Shown here: positions 9,410 through 19,244 of the stretch, piece by piece
Position numbering within the stretch: position 1 is the first letter of the stretch
How the letters are laid out: each line of letters starts with the position of its first letter
DNA from: Rhypophila decipiens
Lineage: Eukaryota > Ascomycota > Sordariomycetes > Sordariales > Naviculisporaceae
DNA length: 64,000 nucleotides
Reading direction: 5' to 3'
Assembly (NCBI GenBank): GCA_033297075.1
Contig: MU858064.1
Coordinates: 124,001-188,000, forward strand
Notes under the pieces: generated by a model
Databases searched by the model: none
Seen by the model: the letters and a program-made list of their open reading frames with translations, nothing else
What the model was told of the DNA's origin: nothing
Made by a program: the position numbers and the translations under genes

Positions 9410-9590
9410 GTCAAATATACATGAGCGTTTGTCCCGAGGGTGTGGCGGTTGCCGGTCTGAAAGTTCAGCAAGGTCTAAAAGTCAAATCTGCATAACCGTT
9501 TATCCAGATGGTTTGGTGGCTGCGGGAGTGTAAGTTTAAAGGAAGTCAAATCCACACAAAAACCGTTTATCCCGAAGATGTGGCGGTTGT
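9410..9590. repeat. Three-copy degenerate tandem repeat, period 64-71 bp
   Basis: The block GTCAAAT, CGTTTATCC, GATGTGGCGGTTG recurs at 9410, 9481 and 9545. In one plus frame the copies would give similar short peptides (YPEDVAVV, CPEGVAVA), but no gene model follows. Confidence 0.6.
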
Positions 9591-9893
9591 GATGAAAAAC
9601 TTTGATATCGACTGGCATCCCTGGTGTTTTTGTTTTTGCTGTTTTGTGCACTCCAAGATTTGGCTTCTTTTCCCCCGAGAGAGGTGCCCCATGGCCAGCG
9701 CGAGACACGCTTCACCCAGAGACTCGAACAAAGCATTGGAGAGACGATGCCGAACCTCGAAACTTGGATGCGATTTACTACGAGATTGTTTGAGTCGTTT
9801 TGAGATGCGGTCCGAGACATGCCTTCTTCCGCTTTGTGGAGGAACAAGATGTTCCACTTTTGTGCATAACAATGCAGGGTCAAGGACATTGAA

Positions 9894-9903
9894 CCCTAAC
9901 CCT
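9894..9903. repeat. Short interstitial telomere-like motif
   Basis: CCCTAACCCT is 10 bp of the canonical TTAGGG telomere repeat (complement). Similar motifs lie at 19609, 33728 and 61641. It may be a telobox-type promoter element, a repair scar, or chance. Confidence 0.4.
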
Positions 9904-10311
9904 TTTTGCTAGTTTTCGGTAGTAATTAGTAGTAATTAGCACGAATATTCGTAAAATAACGGGGCCTTTTAAATTCAACGTCGTTTCCCCCTTTTTCTTT
10001 GTTTACTCAAGTGAAACCCAAAACTGACTACGTCTTATTGCTCTGTGACCTTGGGATACTAAAAGGAGGAAGATGGGACGTTCAATGTGTAACGTGAAAA
10101 CGAAGAGTTGTGTTGGATTTCCTGAAAGAAACATGTGCTCGGTCTGAAGGGAATCAGTCTCCTTCATTTTGACATTAGTTTCGCATGTGGAAGTTCCCAA
10201 AAATATTCGCGAGAGCCTCAGGCCGGCAAGTTTTGTATGCGGTTCTTGGTAGAACCAAATCGCTTCTGAGGGAGTCTAGTTCCCTTCAAACTGAGTTTAT
10301 GCGGTATTGGT

Positions 10312-10575
10312 TGTCGGCCTCAGGATGCGCGTTCAGTGATTGAGGAAGAATCTTTTCGTGGTCCCGGAAGTTAACCGAGGTCTTCCGTGGCAGTAACAGC
10401 AAGCAGTTTGGTTTCCCAAATACTAAATCATGAAGGCTAAATCTGCTGGCCAGCAACGTACCGAGTGTTCGATGTAATGGGGTCGATGTCGGCCTCAGGA
10501 TGTGTCCTCCTTCATTGACGAAGAACTTCTGTGGCGCCCGGGAATCCACCGAGATCTCTCAGACAGGGACAATGA
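10312..10575. repeat. Degenerate two-copy repeat, spacing ~174 bp
   Basis: GTCGGCCTCAGGATG begins copies near 10313 and 10487. Both continue with TTCA-TGA-GAAGAA, CGTGG or TGTGG, CCCGG and ACCGAG before similarity fades. No coding function seen. Confidence 0.5.
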
Positions 10576-11673
10576 CAGCGAATTGGCCCCTAAATCTTAA
10601 CTCCTCCACCTGTCAGTTGCTGGGAAAGCAGCGGCGGGTTCCGGAAATCGCTGAGAAACTTCCGACCGGGAGGCAACCGTCGAATCGCTCGCGCCTCCTC
10701 GAGCCACGGGCCCCCCGTCATAAGCCACGTGCAGCTGGCGAGAGGGTGAGGCGAGTGTGCGAAAGCCAGTGGAGGAGAGTGGTGCCACAGGGAGCTGGGT
10801 ATCCTGTGGCTTGTATCTTGTATCATGGCTCGGATTATCCATGAATGGTACAAGGTCTCTTGACAGAACGAGCCCGACAAGATGGATGTGACCCAGCATG
10901 ATATCCCTTGTTGACAGGAAGATATCCTATAGATCGTGGCGAATAGCACAAGTACTATAATACATGTAGATGGACTGATCTGTTGCGTCAAAGCCCATAG
11001 GGGTGTCACCCAAGGCGCGGAAATACCGAGGCAGACACGGTAGGTACTGCATATTTTGTAGCGGAGGTATGCAGCGTCTTGTCGAAATCGGCATGGACAC
11101 TTAATCTTCCTTAATCCGTTAAGGTTTAGGAATAAGTAAATCATTTCAAATAGACGCACAATTCTTGGCCACGAGGTGCCCATATTCCTGACCTTTCTCC
11201 GGGAGTAGAAATTTTGGCCATCTCAAATATTTATATTTAAGGACGACCGGTTCACTTCCCCAACCTCTTTCCCACTTCACCATCTCTCTCTCTTTCTTCA
11301 ACAACTAGACAAACATCTAGCAATATATCACCTTGTCTCGAACCCAACAACAAACCAAGCCAGCCCGCGACCAAGTCTGAGATATCCTGCAACAGGCCGT
11401 GGCCAAAGCATCATCACCCTCGACAAACGCCATCAGGTATATAACCCTGATCCTGACCCACGCTTTTCCGCCAACAACATTCTCTTTGCCTCGAGCATAC
11501 CCCTCGAGCAAGCGACACCTCTCAATCGGAAAGCTGGTTACTGTCTCGATACCTTTGGTAAGCCTCAGTCCACCTACTCTGCTGGCATTTCCCATTCCAC
11601 CAACAGCACTAGCATGTTCCGTAAAGCACACTGTTAGCTAACCGGGAAAAGAAGCAAGATATCATCAGCAGCA

Positions 11674-12933
11674 ATGTCGTCCAGTATTGCCAGCCGCGTC
11701 CCTCCTGCCAGTCCTTCCAGTTCTCGCGGCCAAAAGCGGAAGCGCGACGAAATCGAAGCAGACGATTGGACATTGGAGGCAGACACTTGGACATTGGAGG
11801 CAGCCGCGGCACACCCTCCTGCCATCCACTGGGACGGAAAAGACTGGACAGGTCTTGCTCCAGTCAAGGACCCCCGTGATCCTATTGCGTGGTGTTCTTA
11901 CCTGACATGGGTGGCTGTGTCATATCGGCGCAGTATGTTGTCGGCAAAGCAACGGGCTGCCCAACAGGCTGCCGAGAGATCCAACCGCGGAACGGGTGTC
12001 GCTGCGCCCGTTCCTGGAGACCATTTGCAGTCTATTGCGCGGGAAGTCCTGGCGCTCCGTGCGGTCCTTGACGGTAGAAAACCGCCCCTTTCCGTTGAAG
12101 CCCCCCAGTGTGATACTACCGGGCCTGCGGTACCAGCGGGCTTGGCCAATTCCGACACCGAGCCTGTCGATCTGCTTGCGAGAGTGCTGGCGAGCCAACA
12201 GGCTGCCGGACAACTTGAATCTACCGAGAGCGAGGCCGAGAGCGAGGCGCCCCCTCCCAAAAAGAGAACGCCTCTCCCGAATGGGCGGCCCCAGACCCCA
12301 CCCGCCCCTGCCCCTGCGCAGGTGCCAGACCCAGGAGAACATGGTCTGCCCACCCCGTTGCTCACCCCGCCGCACATCCACGCGGCCATTCACACAACGG
12401 ATCCGACCTGGCACTCGACGCCAATTCCCGAACCACCAGCCATGCCCGCGCGGCGGCCGAATAAAGAAACCGGCGAGCCGGAGCCACTTTCGGACAAAAC
12501 CAGGGCGGCCTACAAGCAGGCCATGAAAATCCACGAACCGGGTGTGAGGCGTCATGACGCGGGACCATGCATGAACTGCAACAACGGCAGAGGCGACAAG
12601 GCACGGTGTGTCGTCAACCGCAACGTCAAGGACGGCACCATCTGCGCTCCTTGCGTGATGAAAAAGGAAAAGTGCTGGTACACTCTGCTCGCCGAGGCCG
12701 AAGTCATTGACAAGACAGGCGAAGAAGCTGATGCACCGTGTGAAGAGTGTTTGAAGAAGCCTGAAGCCGGAGATGACGACCACGAGCCCCGCTGTGTTGT
12801 TCAGAAGGATGGCAAGGGCAAGACCACGGCTTGCTCAGCCTGTATGAAGCTGGGTAAAAGGGAGAGCTGCACCCTTAACAGTAAGCCGAAGAAGTTGAAG
12901 AATGGGAAGCCGAGGGACTTGGCCAAGGAATAA
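11674..12933 (+). CDS. Protein with two six-cysteine modules, possibly DNA-binding (419 aa)
   Basis: A single-exon frame of 419 residues. The N-terminus has a basic patch (RGQKRKRDE, residues ~21-29) that could be a nuclear signal, then a seven-residue tandem duplication DWTLEAD/TWTLEAA. The middle (~100-270) is Pro/Ala/Glu-rich and likely disordered, with a second basic patch PPPKKRTP. The C-terminal third carries two cysteine modules: C-x2-C-x8-C-x11-C-x2-C-x6-C (residues ~294-329) and C-x2-C-x15-C-x12-C-x2-C-x7-C (~350-393). The paired CxxC spacing suggests zinc binding and recalls fungal Zn2Cys6 proteins, but the spacing is not the classical one. The tail is Lys-rich. A nuclear regulatory role is inferred only. 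A C/T-rich leader precedes the ATG; a leader intron is possible. Confidence 0.7.
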   Translation: MSSSIASRVPPASPSSSRGQKRKRDEIEADDWTLEADTWTLEAAAAHPPAIHWDGKDWTGLAPVKDPRDPIAWCSYLTWVAVSYRRSMLSAKQRAAQQAAERSNRGTGVAAPVPGDHLQSIAREVLALRAVLDGRKPPLSVEAPQCDTTGPAVPAGLANSDTEPVDLLARVLASQQAAGQLESTESEAESEAPPPKKRTPLPNGRPQTPPAPAPAQVPDPGEHGLPTPLLTPPHIHAAIHTTDPTWHSTPIPEPPAMPARRPNKETGEPEPLSDKTRAAYKQAMKIHEPGVRRHDAGPCMNCNNGRGDKARCVVNRNVKDGTICAPCVMKKEKCWYTLLAEAEVIDKTGEEADAPCEECLKKPEAGDDDHEPRCVVQKDGKGKTTACSACMKLGKRESCTLNSKPKKLKNGKPRDLAKE

Positions 12934-13123
12934 AAACAAAAAAGAAAAGAAAAAGAAAAAAAAAAAAAAAAATCAGAACCGTTTGCATTTCTGGTTATTC
13001 GTTTGGATTTGGTGGTTTGGGTATTTGTTTGGTCGTTGGGATGTTCCTTTGGCTTATTGTTTTGGCTTTATCTTTTTGGTTGTCCTCACGGCATGACAGG
13101 GCCTACATTCATGTTGGCAGAAT

Positions 13124-14558
13124 CAGGGTGGGCGATCAATAAATTATCGATCAATATGACTAATCCATATCGGTATTGCCGATATTGAATTATTGATCAA
13201 TATCGACGATATTTTCTGCTTAGTAATCAACCCCTCAAGGGTCTCATGCATGACCCCGCTCCGACCTCACGTGACGTTATCACCACTCTCAAATCCACCA
13301 TTCGATGCAATGGGCATATCATCAACCTTGCCGTCCAGACTTTCCTCTTTCCGAAGGAGAATACTAAGGAGGAAGACGAGAAAAAGGAGCTGGAGCCGAC
13401 AATCTCTTTCCGCAACCTTGGGCCTCTCGGAAAACTTCACAATATTGTCGTCCACATTCGCGGGTCTCCAGCCCGTATTACACAATTTAAGGAGCTTGCC
13501 GGCCGAATAATTCCTCTTGATAACAGTACAAGATGGAACAGTTGGTACGAGATGGTTAACGTTGCGATTGAGAAGGAATCGGCCATCGATACTTACTCGA
13601 AAACGTGGTTCGAGGATCTCAAACTTGACTCCCTTTCACCACAAGAATGGAAGACTCTTCAGTCAATCCAGTCTTTTCTCAAACCCTTTTTCCGAGCTAC
13701 CAAAGATACTGAAGGAGATTGTGCGACAATCGATCGAATTCTCCTTACGATGGATGTTCTTGTTCAACACTACAAGAAGAGCCATGAGGCCTTCAAATCC
13801 GACCCCTTTTTGGTAGCTAGGATTGATCAGAGCTGGGAGACCTTCGACAAATATTATCTCAAGACCGAGGATTCCCCATATTATGTAGCTGCTATTGTTC
13901 TGCACCCCTCACGAAAGAGCGACTATCTCAAGTACAACTGGGAGAAGAAATGGACCAGGCCAGCGCTCCAAGCAGTCAAGAATCTTTGGAACGAGTTCAA
14001 ACAACACGAGGAGGTCCTCATACCGGAGGCTGTAACCCCAAAGGTCACTCACAAGGCTCAACAAGATCAAGAAGATGACTACGATATCCTTCTCCGGAAC
14101 CTGCAAAATTTCCCCAGGCCACCCAGCAAAGATGAGTACGACGAGTATCTCTCGGAGCCAATCCTACAAATTACTGGGTCAGCCCTCTCGTGGTGGCTCC
14201 AGCCACAGCAACGACTTCGCTGGCCAAAGCTATCTCAACTAGCCATCAATATTCTCTCGATTCCAGCGATGAGTGCTGAGCCAGAAAGGGTCTTTTCTGG
14301 GGCCCGTAGAACGATATCCTGGGAAAGAATGAGGCTAGGGGAGCTCACGATTGAGATGCTCGAGTGCCTGAAGCACTGGATTAGGTCTGGCCTTACAGCC
14401 GAGGTTGGATTTTTTGATGATATGGAGGAAGAGGGAGATTGACCTGGATAGTTGGTCCGTGCGGCCATATTGAATATTGAATTGATCAATATTGACAAAT
14501 ATGGCTCGATAAGCGATATGGATTGACAGGGGTATTGAAATATTGATCGCCCACCCTG
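13124..14558 (+). mobile_element. hAT-family DNA transposon, internally deleted (1435 bp)
   Basis: Terminal inverted repeats of 18 bp, CAGGGTGGGCGATCAATA, lie at 13124-13141 and, inverted, at 14541-14558 without mismatch. The 8-bp flanks are GGCAGAAT and CCCAAAAT, five of eight matching, so any target duplication has decayed. Subterminal sequence is rich in GATCAATAT motifs near both ends, possible transposase sites. The element carries only the C-terminal part of a hAT transposase, which starts 122 bp inside the left end, so the left terminus is joined directly to the interior of the transposase gene. Confidence 0.85.
13246..14442 (+). pseudogene. hAT transposase, N-terminally truncated (398 codons)
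   Basis: The open frame encodes the C-terminal part of a hAT transposase. CNGHIINLAVQ near residue 22 matches the region after the second catalytic Asp, the helical insertion domain follows, and the C-terminal hAT dimerisation region is clear (WPKLSQLAINILSIPAMSAE, then RVFSGARR). The BED zinc finger and the first catalytic Asp residues, expected in a protein of roughly 700-800 residues, are absent. It cannot be an active transposase alone. The remaining frame has no stops, so the deletion may be recent, or the fragment may be kept as a repressor or domesticated protein; neither is shown. The given start is simply the first ATG. Confidence 0.85.
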
Positions 14559-15280
14559 CCCAAAATGCCGTGGGAGGGACGGCTGTAGCCTATGAGTGCT
14601 TCGTGAGCTTTGAGATTGAACTCGGTGGTGAGCTGAATGGCCTTGGGGTTGGGGTTGTTGATCTTGACCTCTGTTGTGAGGCTTATGTTGAAAAGTCGCC
14701 GGTAGCTGAGACTGAGGAATTTCTTAGGATAGGTATGTGTCAAAGGACAAAACATCGATGGGACAGGGCCATGAAAACAGGTTGAAGAGATGGTTATAAC
14801 ATCGGGGGCATCATGGTCAAGCGGTCAAGAGCGGTCGTTGTCACATTGCCTAAGGCAATAGACCTAGACCAGTGCTATCACTCGTCGTCGGCGAGTTACT
14901 CGCAGCGGGCCAAGATTCAGAACCTCGGCCAGACGAGTGGAAAACGGAAGCGAAATCCGCAATAGGGTATTCCGCACACCAATATTCTGTATGTTTGTCT
15001 TGTATGCCACACAGAGTGTGTAGCTTTCTTATCGTCTCAATGCATGGGACTTTTGTGATTGCTACTCGTCTTGTCGTCACTTCTTGTTATCTTGGTATTG
15101 ACTGATCTGAAAACTAGAAGGGTGTAAAGACCAAAGAATCGAGTACTTTACGGACATTCGGTGGTTCATACCAGATCTTATTATGCCTCGTAAAGTGTAC
15201 TAACTAATGATTGGGTTTAATACCAGCCTAGTTCACACACTGCCAAAAATGACCCTTGCCGCCTTCAGCACAAAACCTAA
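14559..15280. other. Intergenic; possible remnant interrupted by the hAT element
   Basis: The minus strand from about 14745 to 14565 is open and reads as ordinary protein (NNPNPKAIQL, EFNLKAHEAL). It runs straight into the hAT right end, so the element may have landed in a gene that is now lost. The rest is featureless. Confidence 0.3.
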
Positions 15281-16836
15281 TCACCATACAGGCGGCGTGT
15301 GACTGTCGGATAGCACCTCGGCCACATGGACCGAGAGCTCACTTCCTTTGCCCGTTTCCAACAAACCCTGCTCGTCATTCTGGGATGTCACAAACGTCTT
15401 CCATGCCCGTCTGCCGGCTTCGGCAGCATCATGATCCCAGAGCCACTTCCACGTACCGTAGTCTCCGCCAGCCCTCAACATGGCGTCGCGATCCTCCTGC
15501 GCTTGCCCGTCAGGTAACCCAATCATGGTATCTTGGGCAAGAGCGCGACTTCTAACCTGCGAAGCCCTCGGTCGCCTGCACTGCTCAAATACCCTCAGCG
15601 CATCTGGGACCTGATCATGACTGATGGGATGATCAAAGATACCACCAAGAGCTCCCGCGTCTTCGAAAGATTGCGCTGCTCCTTGGGCTCTTTGTATTGT
15701 GTAGCGTGGTCCATGGTCAGCAATGGGTTCGGTAATGTAAGATTGAAGGGGGATAACAACTCACAAACAAGGCAAAATTGCATGCGCAGCGTCACCAATA
15801 AGCGCAAACCTTCCATGACCACTTTCCAACGTCCAGCGTTCTTGCTCGACAATCTGGAACAAAGTCCACTTGGTGCAAACCACCCCTTCGAGCTCTGTCA
15901 GACTTTGTAAAACGTGATCCCACCCTTCAATCTTTCTTCTAAACTCCTCAATGCTTGCTTTCTGTGGCCCAACCATGGGCTTATGATCCTCGGCCTCGTG
16001 ATGTGTCAAAACAACATTCAGCATGTCTCGTTGCATAGGATACAGCACTGCCTGACTACCAGGGCCCATCCACATGTTGACAGACATGGTCGTGGCTAGG
16101 CCATACGCCGGATGACTCGATCCAACTGCAAGAACTGCCTCGGTAGGAACAGCTAGTCGGTACACGACATCCCCGGTGCTAAACGTCTGCGGGGCATCTG
16201 AGTTTCCCACGAAATCCAGAAACTGGGCTCTAGACTTGGATCTTGCCCCATCGGAAGCGAGTATGAAATCGCCTTTGTACACTGCCCCGTCAGACAGTTG
16301 GATTTCAGTTCTCTCGAAATCGATAGACTGGACAACGGAACTGAGCTTGACCTCCACACTTCCGGAAAGGTCCTGTCTAATGCCCGACTCAAGTGCCCGA
16401 AGTAAATATGCCCGATGCGCGACAACATATGGGGCCTCAGCGGTGACCAAGGCGGGATCATGCAGCGGCAAACATGGAGCGATCAAGTCGCCCTTGTATG
16501 ACCGACAAGCGCTGGAGTCGGGCCGTTCGGCAGATTTCATGATCTCGGGGAGGACACCCCATCTCGCGAGGAGGCGGGTGGCATTCGGAGCTAATTGGAT
16601 GCCTGCACCTAGCTATTCGAGTTGTGGACCCAACGTCAGCATCATCTGCATGGACATTGTGTTCAAGTCAAACAGGGAGCACAGAAGACGCATCGTACCT
16701 CTTGGAGTTTCTCGCTTCGCTCAAAAACAGTGACTCGGTGACCAGCCTGTGCGAGCGCCAAGGCAGAAGCAAGACCTGCGAGGCCGCATCCAACTACGAG
16801 GACGTCGAATGCCGGTTTGGAGTTATGATCTGGCAT
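15281..16836 (-). CDS. FAD-dependent monooxygenase, salicylate hydroxylase-like (464 aa)
   Basis: Three exons: 16699-16836, 15765-16612 and 15689-15281. Introns of 86 and 75 nt keep frame and restore conserved motifs. Residues ~11-45 form the FAD-binding fold with GCGLAGLASALALAQAGH and VFER. The first junction rebuilds LGAGIQLAPNATRLL. A GD-type motif (DFILASDGARSKSR) follows at mid-length. The second junction completes GDAAHAILPCLAQGAAQSFE, the pyrophosphate-contacting motif of the PHBH-fold class. Such enzymes use NAD(P)H and O2 to hydroxylate aromatic or polyketide substrates. There is no signal peptide, so it is probably cytosolic. The substrate cannot be read from sequence. The C-terminal ~80 residues are polar and variable. 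All key motifs are present. The neighbours do not form an obvious biosynthetic cluster with it, though a damaged P450 lies 5 kb away. Confidence 0.88.
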
Positions 16837-18401
16837 TTTTGCGGCCGTGGGTGGATGTAGAGGAGGAATGGTGGATTGAGACAAGTGAGAAGATCTCAGT
16901 TCCATGACGAGGAAGAAGATAAGAACGAAGTAGAGGAGAGACTTCTTATCTGGCTCACACCGGGACTACTAGCGCCAAAGTTTAAATACAACGCCTTGCA
17001 TCCAAACATTGGCAAGATCGAACTTCGGCTTCTGACGGCCCACATACGGACAGTGCATTGCAAGCCCGTGACCGGCGCTCTCGGTGTGGTCGTCGTGTGC
17101 GAGCTTCTTTTTGGGTGTTGTTTTCCGGCATACCTACGCACGCACACACCACATCCAGACTCTTGTTGGACAATAACAAGAAGGCAGTCCAAGATAAACT
17201 TGCATACTATTGGCAAACCCGCGTGTTGGTGCATCCTACTGGCAAACCCGCGTGTTGGTCCGTACTATTGGCAAATCCGCTTGTTGGAGATGAAGCTGTG
17301 CCGCACCTGGCGGCCGCTGCTAGCTGCTGCTACATGTAGAAGGATAGGACGGAGCCCGGGAGGATGATGATGATCCTGCTCTCCCATACGGAACACTCAG
17401 TGACTTGCGAGTTCAGAACAGCCAACCAAACCTTGCCCGCTGTATCGGGACATGCCACACCGGTCAGCACACCGGTCACGGTGGTTGAGGACGAGAGACT
17501 GATGACCGTGGTTCATGGAACTTTCAAGCTTACGACATTAACCCGACCTCTTGCCACCAACCTTTGGATTGCGGTTTTAAGACGTCCATGATTTATTATT
17601 TCCGTCAATTTGGACGGCGGGTGCTTCAAATGTAAGCTAAGAAGAGAAGACAGGACCGACTCAAATCCTGACGACCTGCCTGCTAGCTTCTTTTTAGCCA
17701 CGCCCATGTCATCATGACAAGGTATGATCAAGCCTCGTGGCTTATGGACGGTGTGCTCTCTCTCACACGTGCATTCCGAATCTTACTACTTTGTAAGGTG
17801 TGAAGGAACTTCTATAGAAGACTTGCCATCCTTTACTTGCATAATATGTTTCCCACAAGTGCATATCTTATACCTCCATCCCAGCGTGCATACCAACTAC
17901 GTGTTAGGCTACTACAAGGATCTCTTGCTAGAATAGGATACTCCGCAGGCATTTCAAGACTCAGCTTACTCCGCAAGGTCGTTTGGTTTGCAATTTCATG
18001 CAAGGCTGGCTGTTTATCTCGGCGGATTCTTATCTTGATCTGCAGGGTCAGTGTGGTTGGGGAAGCAGGCCAGGATACGCATTCTAGGAGTATCTGTCAT
18101 CCAGGGCGGGCGCTACGGTACGATCTTGCATTTCTTACTTGGTACCTAATCGATCTTCACAGTAAAGTTGCAGAACCATCCAGGAGCAAAGAAATGACAA
18201 AGCCACCGACCTTGCATATATATCACTTCTTGGCGGGTTAAAAAAGGCATCCCGATCATAGGTAACACATACACACGGTCATGCCCTACTGATAGCGACT
18301 ATCAACAACCTATACAGGCATTGTCCAATGAGGACCCCTTATACATGCTGCAGCAAATGCGAGGCTCTTGTGCTTCGTGACCCGAAGCTCGCCGCCTCTT
18401 T
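16837..18401. other. Intergenic, contains a 29-bp tandem repeat
   Basis: Apart from the repeat at 17203-17289 nothing is recognised. The left part must contain the promoter of the FAD monooxygenase (TTTAAATACAA near 16981, minus-facing AT-rich stretch). Confidence 0.4.
17203..17289. repeat. Three-copy 29-bp tandem repeat
   Basis: The unit TACTATTGGCAAACCCGCG followed by TGTTGGT starts at 17203, 17232 and 17261 with few changes. Each unit holds a TTGGC and a TGTTGG half. It lies ~370 bp upstream of the FAD monooxygenase start and could be part of its promoter. Confidence 0.7.
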
Positions 18402-19244
18402 ATGACCACAGGGAAACTGGCCAGGGAAATTCTAGCTTCGACCAATTCGGGCTCTTCGGGGAGTGCCTGGACATTTACGGACATTGTGCTTTCCCAATGG
18501 CGCAGTCCGGTGTCCTCCTCCAAGACCACTCTGCCCATCAGTGGCGAGGACCTGAGCATCGCCGATGTCGTCGCTGTCTCTCGGCACCTCAGCCACGTGG
18601 TGCTCGCGTCCGCATCCATCGGAAGGCTGTTGTTCTCGCAAATCACAGAGATTTTGAACCCGGCTACATCTTGGGGATTGCCGCCTAATCTTTATTCGGA
18701 CAATAGCAATAATAGCTTTCTGTTCAAGGGGATTGATGTTGTAGTGGCAGCCTTGACTTCTGAGCTAGGCTTCTTGGCCAATCCAGTAGAAACACATGTC
18801 ATGACTGGCGAGATGGGGAATCAATCACTCAATTCTATGGCACTTGTTTCGGCTCGGTATACCCTTGAGGCGGTGGATGTTTTGAGTCAGCTGGCTAGTG
18901 CCCATTTGTTGGCTGTTTGTCAGGCTCTTGATCTCAGGCCCTGGAGATTGAGAGGTAGAATGGGATGAATGGGAAGGTCAAGCAGAGCAAGGGGCCAGAT
19001 GCGGCCAAGTATATCGGACGAGGCAGTCGAAAGATGTATAGTTGTTAGGAGAGAGCTGGGCGTTCCGTTCCTGGGAGAGGAGCATTTGGCGCAACAGGAA
19101 GCCGTCGTAGAAAGTGGAGAGGCTCCGAGTATTGGGCTGTATAATACCCGCGTGTATGGGAGTATTCGGTCTGGGCTGAGGCTGTACGAGCTTGTGATTC
19201 AGTGTTTGAGGGAAGCTGAGAGATCAGAGCAGGAGGCCGAGTAA
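18402..19244 (+). pseudogene. Aromatic amino acid ammonia-lyase (PAL/HAL family) relic with internal deletions
   Basis: The frame begins with family-like sequence (ISGEDLSIADVVAVSRH, residues ~47-63), then jumps in frame to the late part of the fold: SIGRLLFSQITEILNP, FKGIDVVVAALTSELGFLAN, EMGNQSLNSMALVSARYTLE and VCQALDLR. The ~380 residues between, which include the Ala-Ser-Gly triad that forms the MIO prosthetic group, are missing. A second gap of about 150 residues follows VCQALDLR. After an in-frame TGA (18966-18968) the same frame gives the C-terminus (RRELGVPFLGEE, PSIGLYN, IRSGLRLYE). A normal enzyme has about 700 residues; this locus encodes ~280 and cannot be catalytic. Both deletions leave the reading frame in phase, which is unusual for random decay. 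Confidence 0.82.

Larger units (their letters stand above)
7641..11673. other. Gene-poor region with several degenerate repeats
   Basis: No gene can be supported over 4 kb. The stretch holds the repeats listed separately at 8984, 9410 and 10312 and a telomere-like motif at 9894. Around 7850-7970 there is Lys/Arg-rich coding-like sequence that does not make a credible gene. From 11230 a TATTTATATTTAA motif and C/T-rich sequence mark the likely promoter and leader of the gene at 11674. Confidence 0.4.

Noticed and set aside
11920..12783. 287-codon minus-strand frame
   Set aside because: Antisense shadow of the GC-rich cysteine-module gene.
14805..14880. tRNA-like sequence near GGTCAAGCGGTCAAGAGC
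   Set aside because: No acceptor or T arm pairing could be found.
15914..16733. Plus-strand frames over the FAD monooxygenase
   Set aside because: Shadows of the minus-strand gene whose motifs and splice joins are clear.
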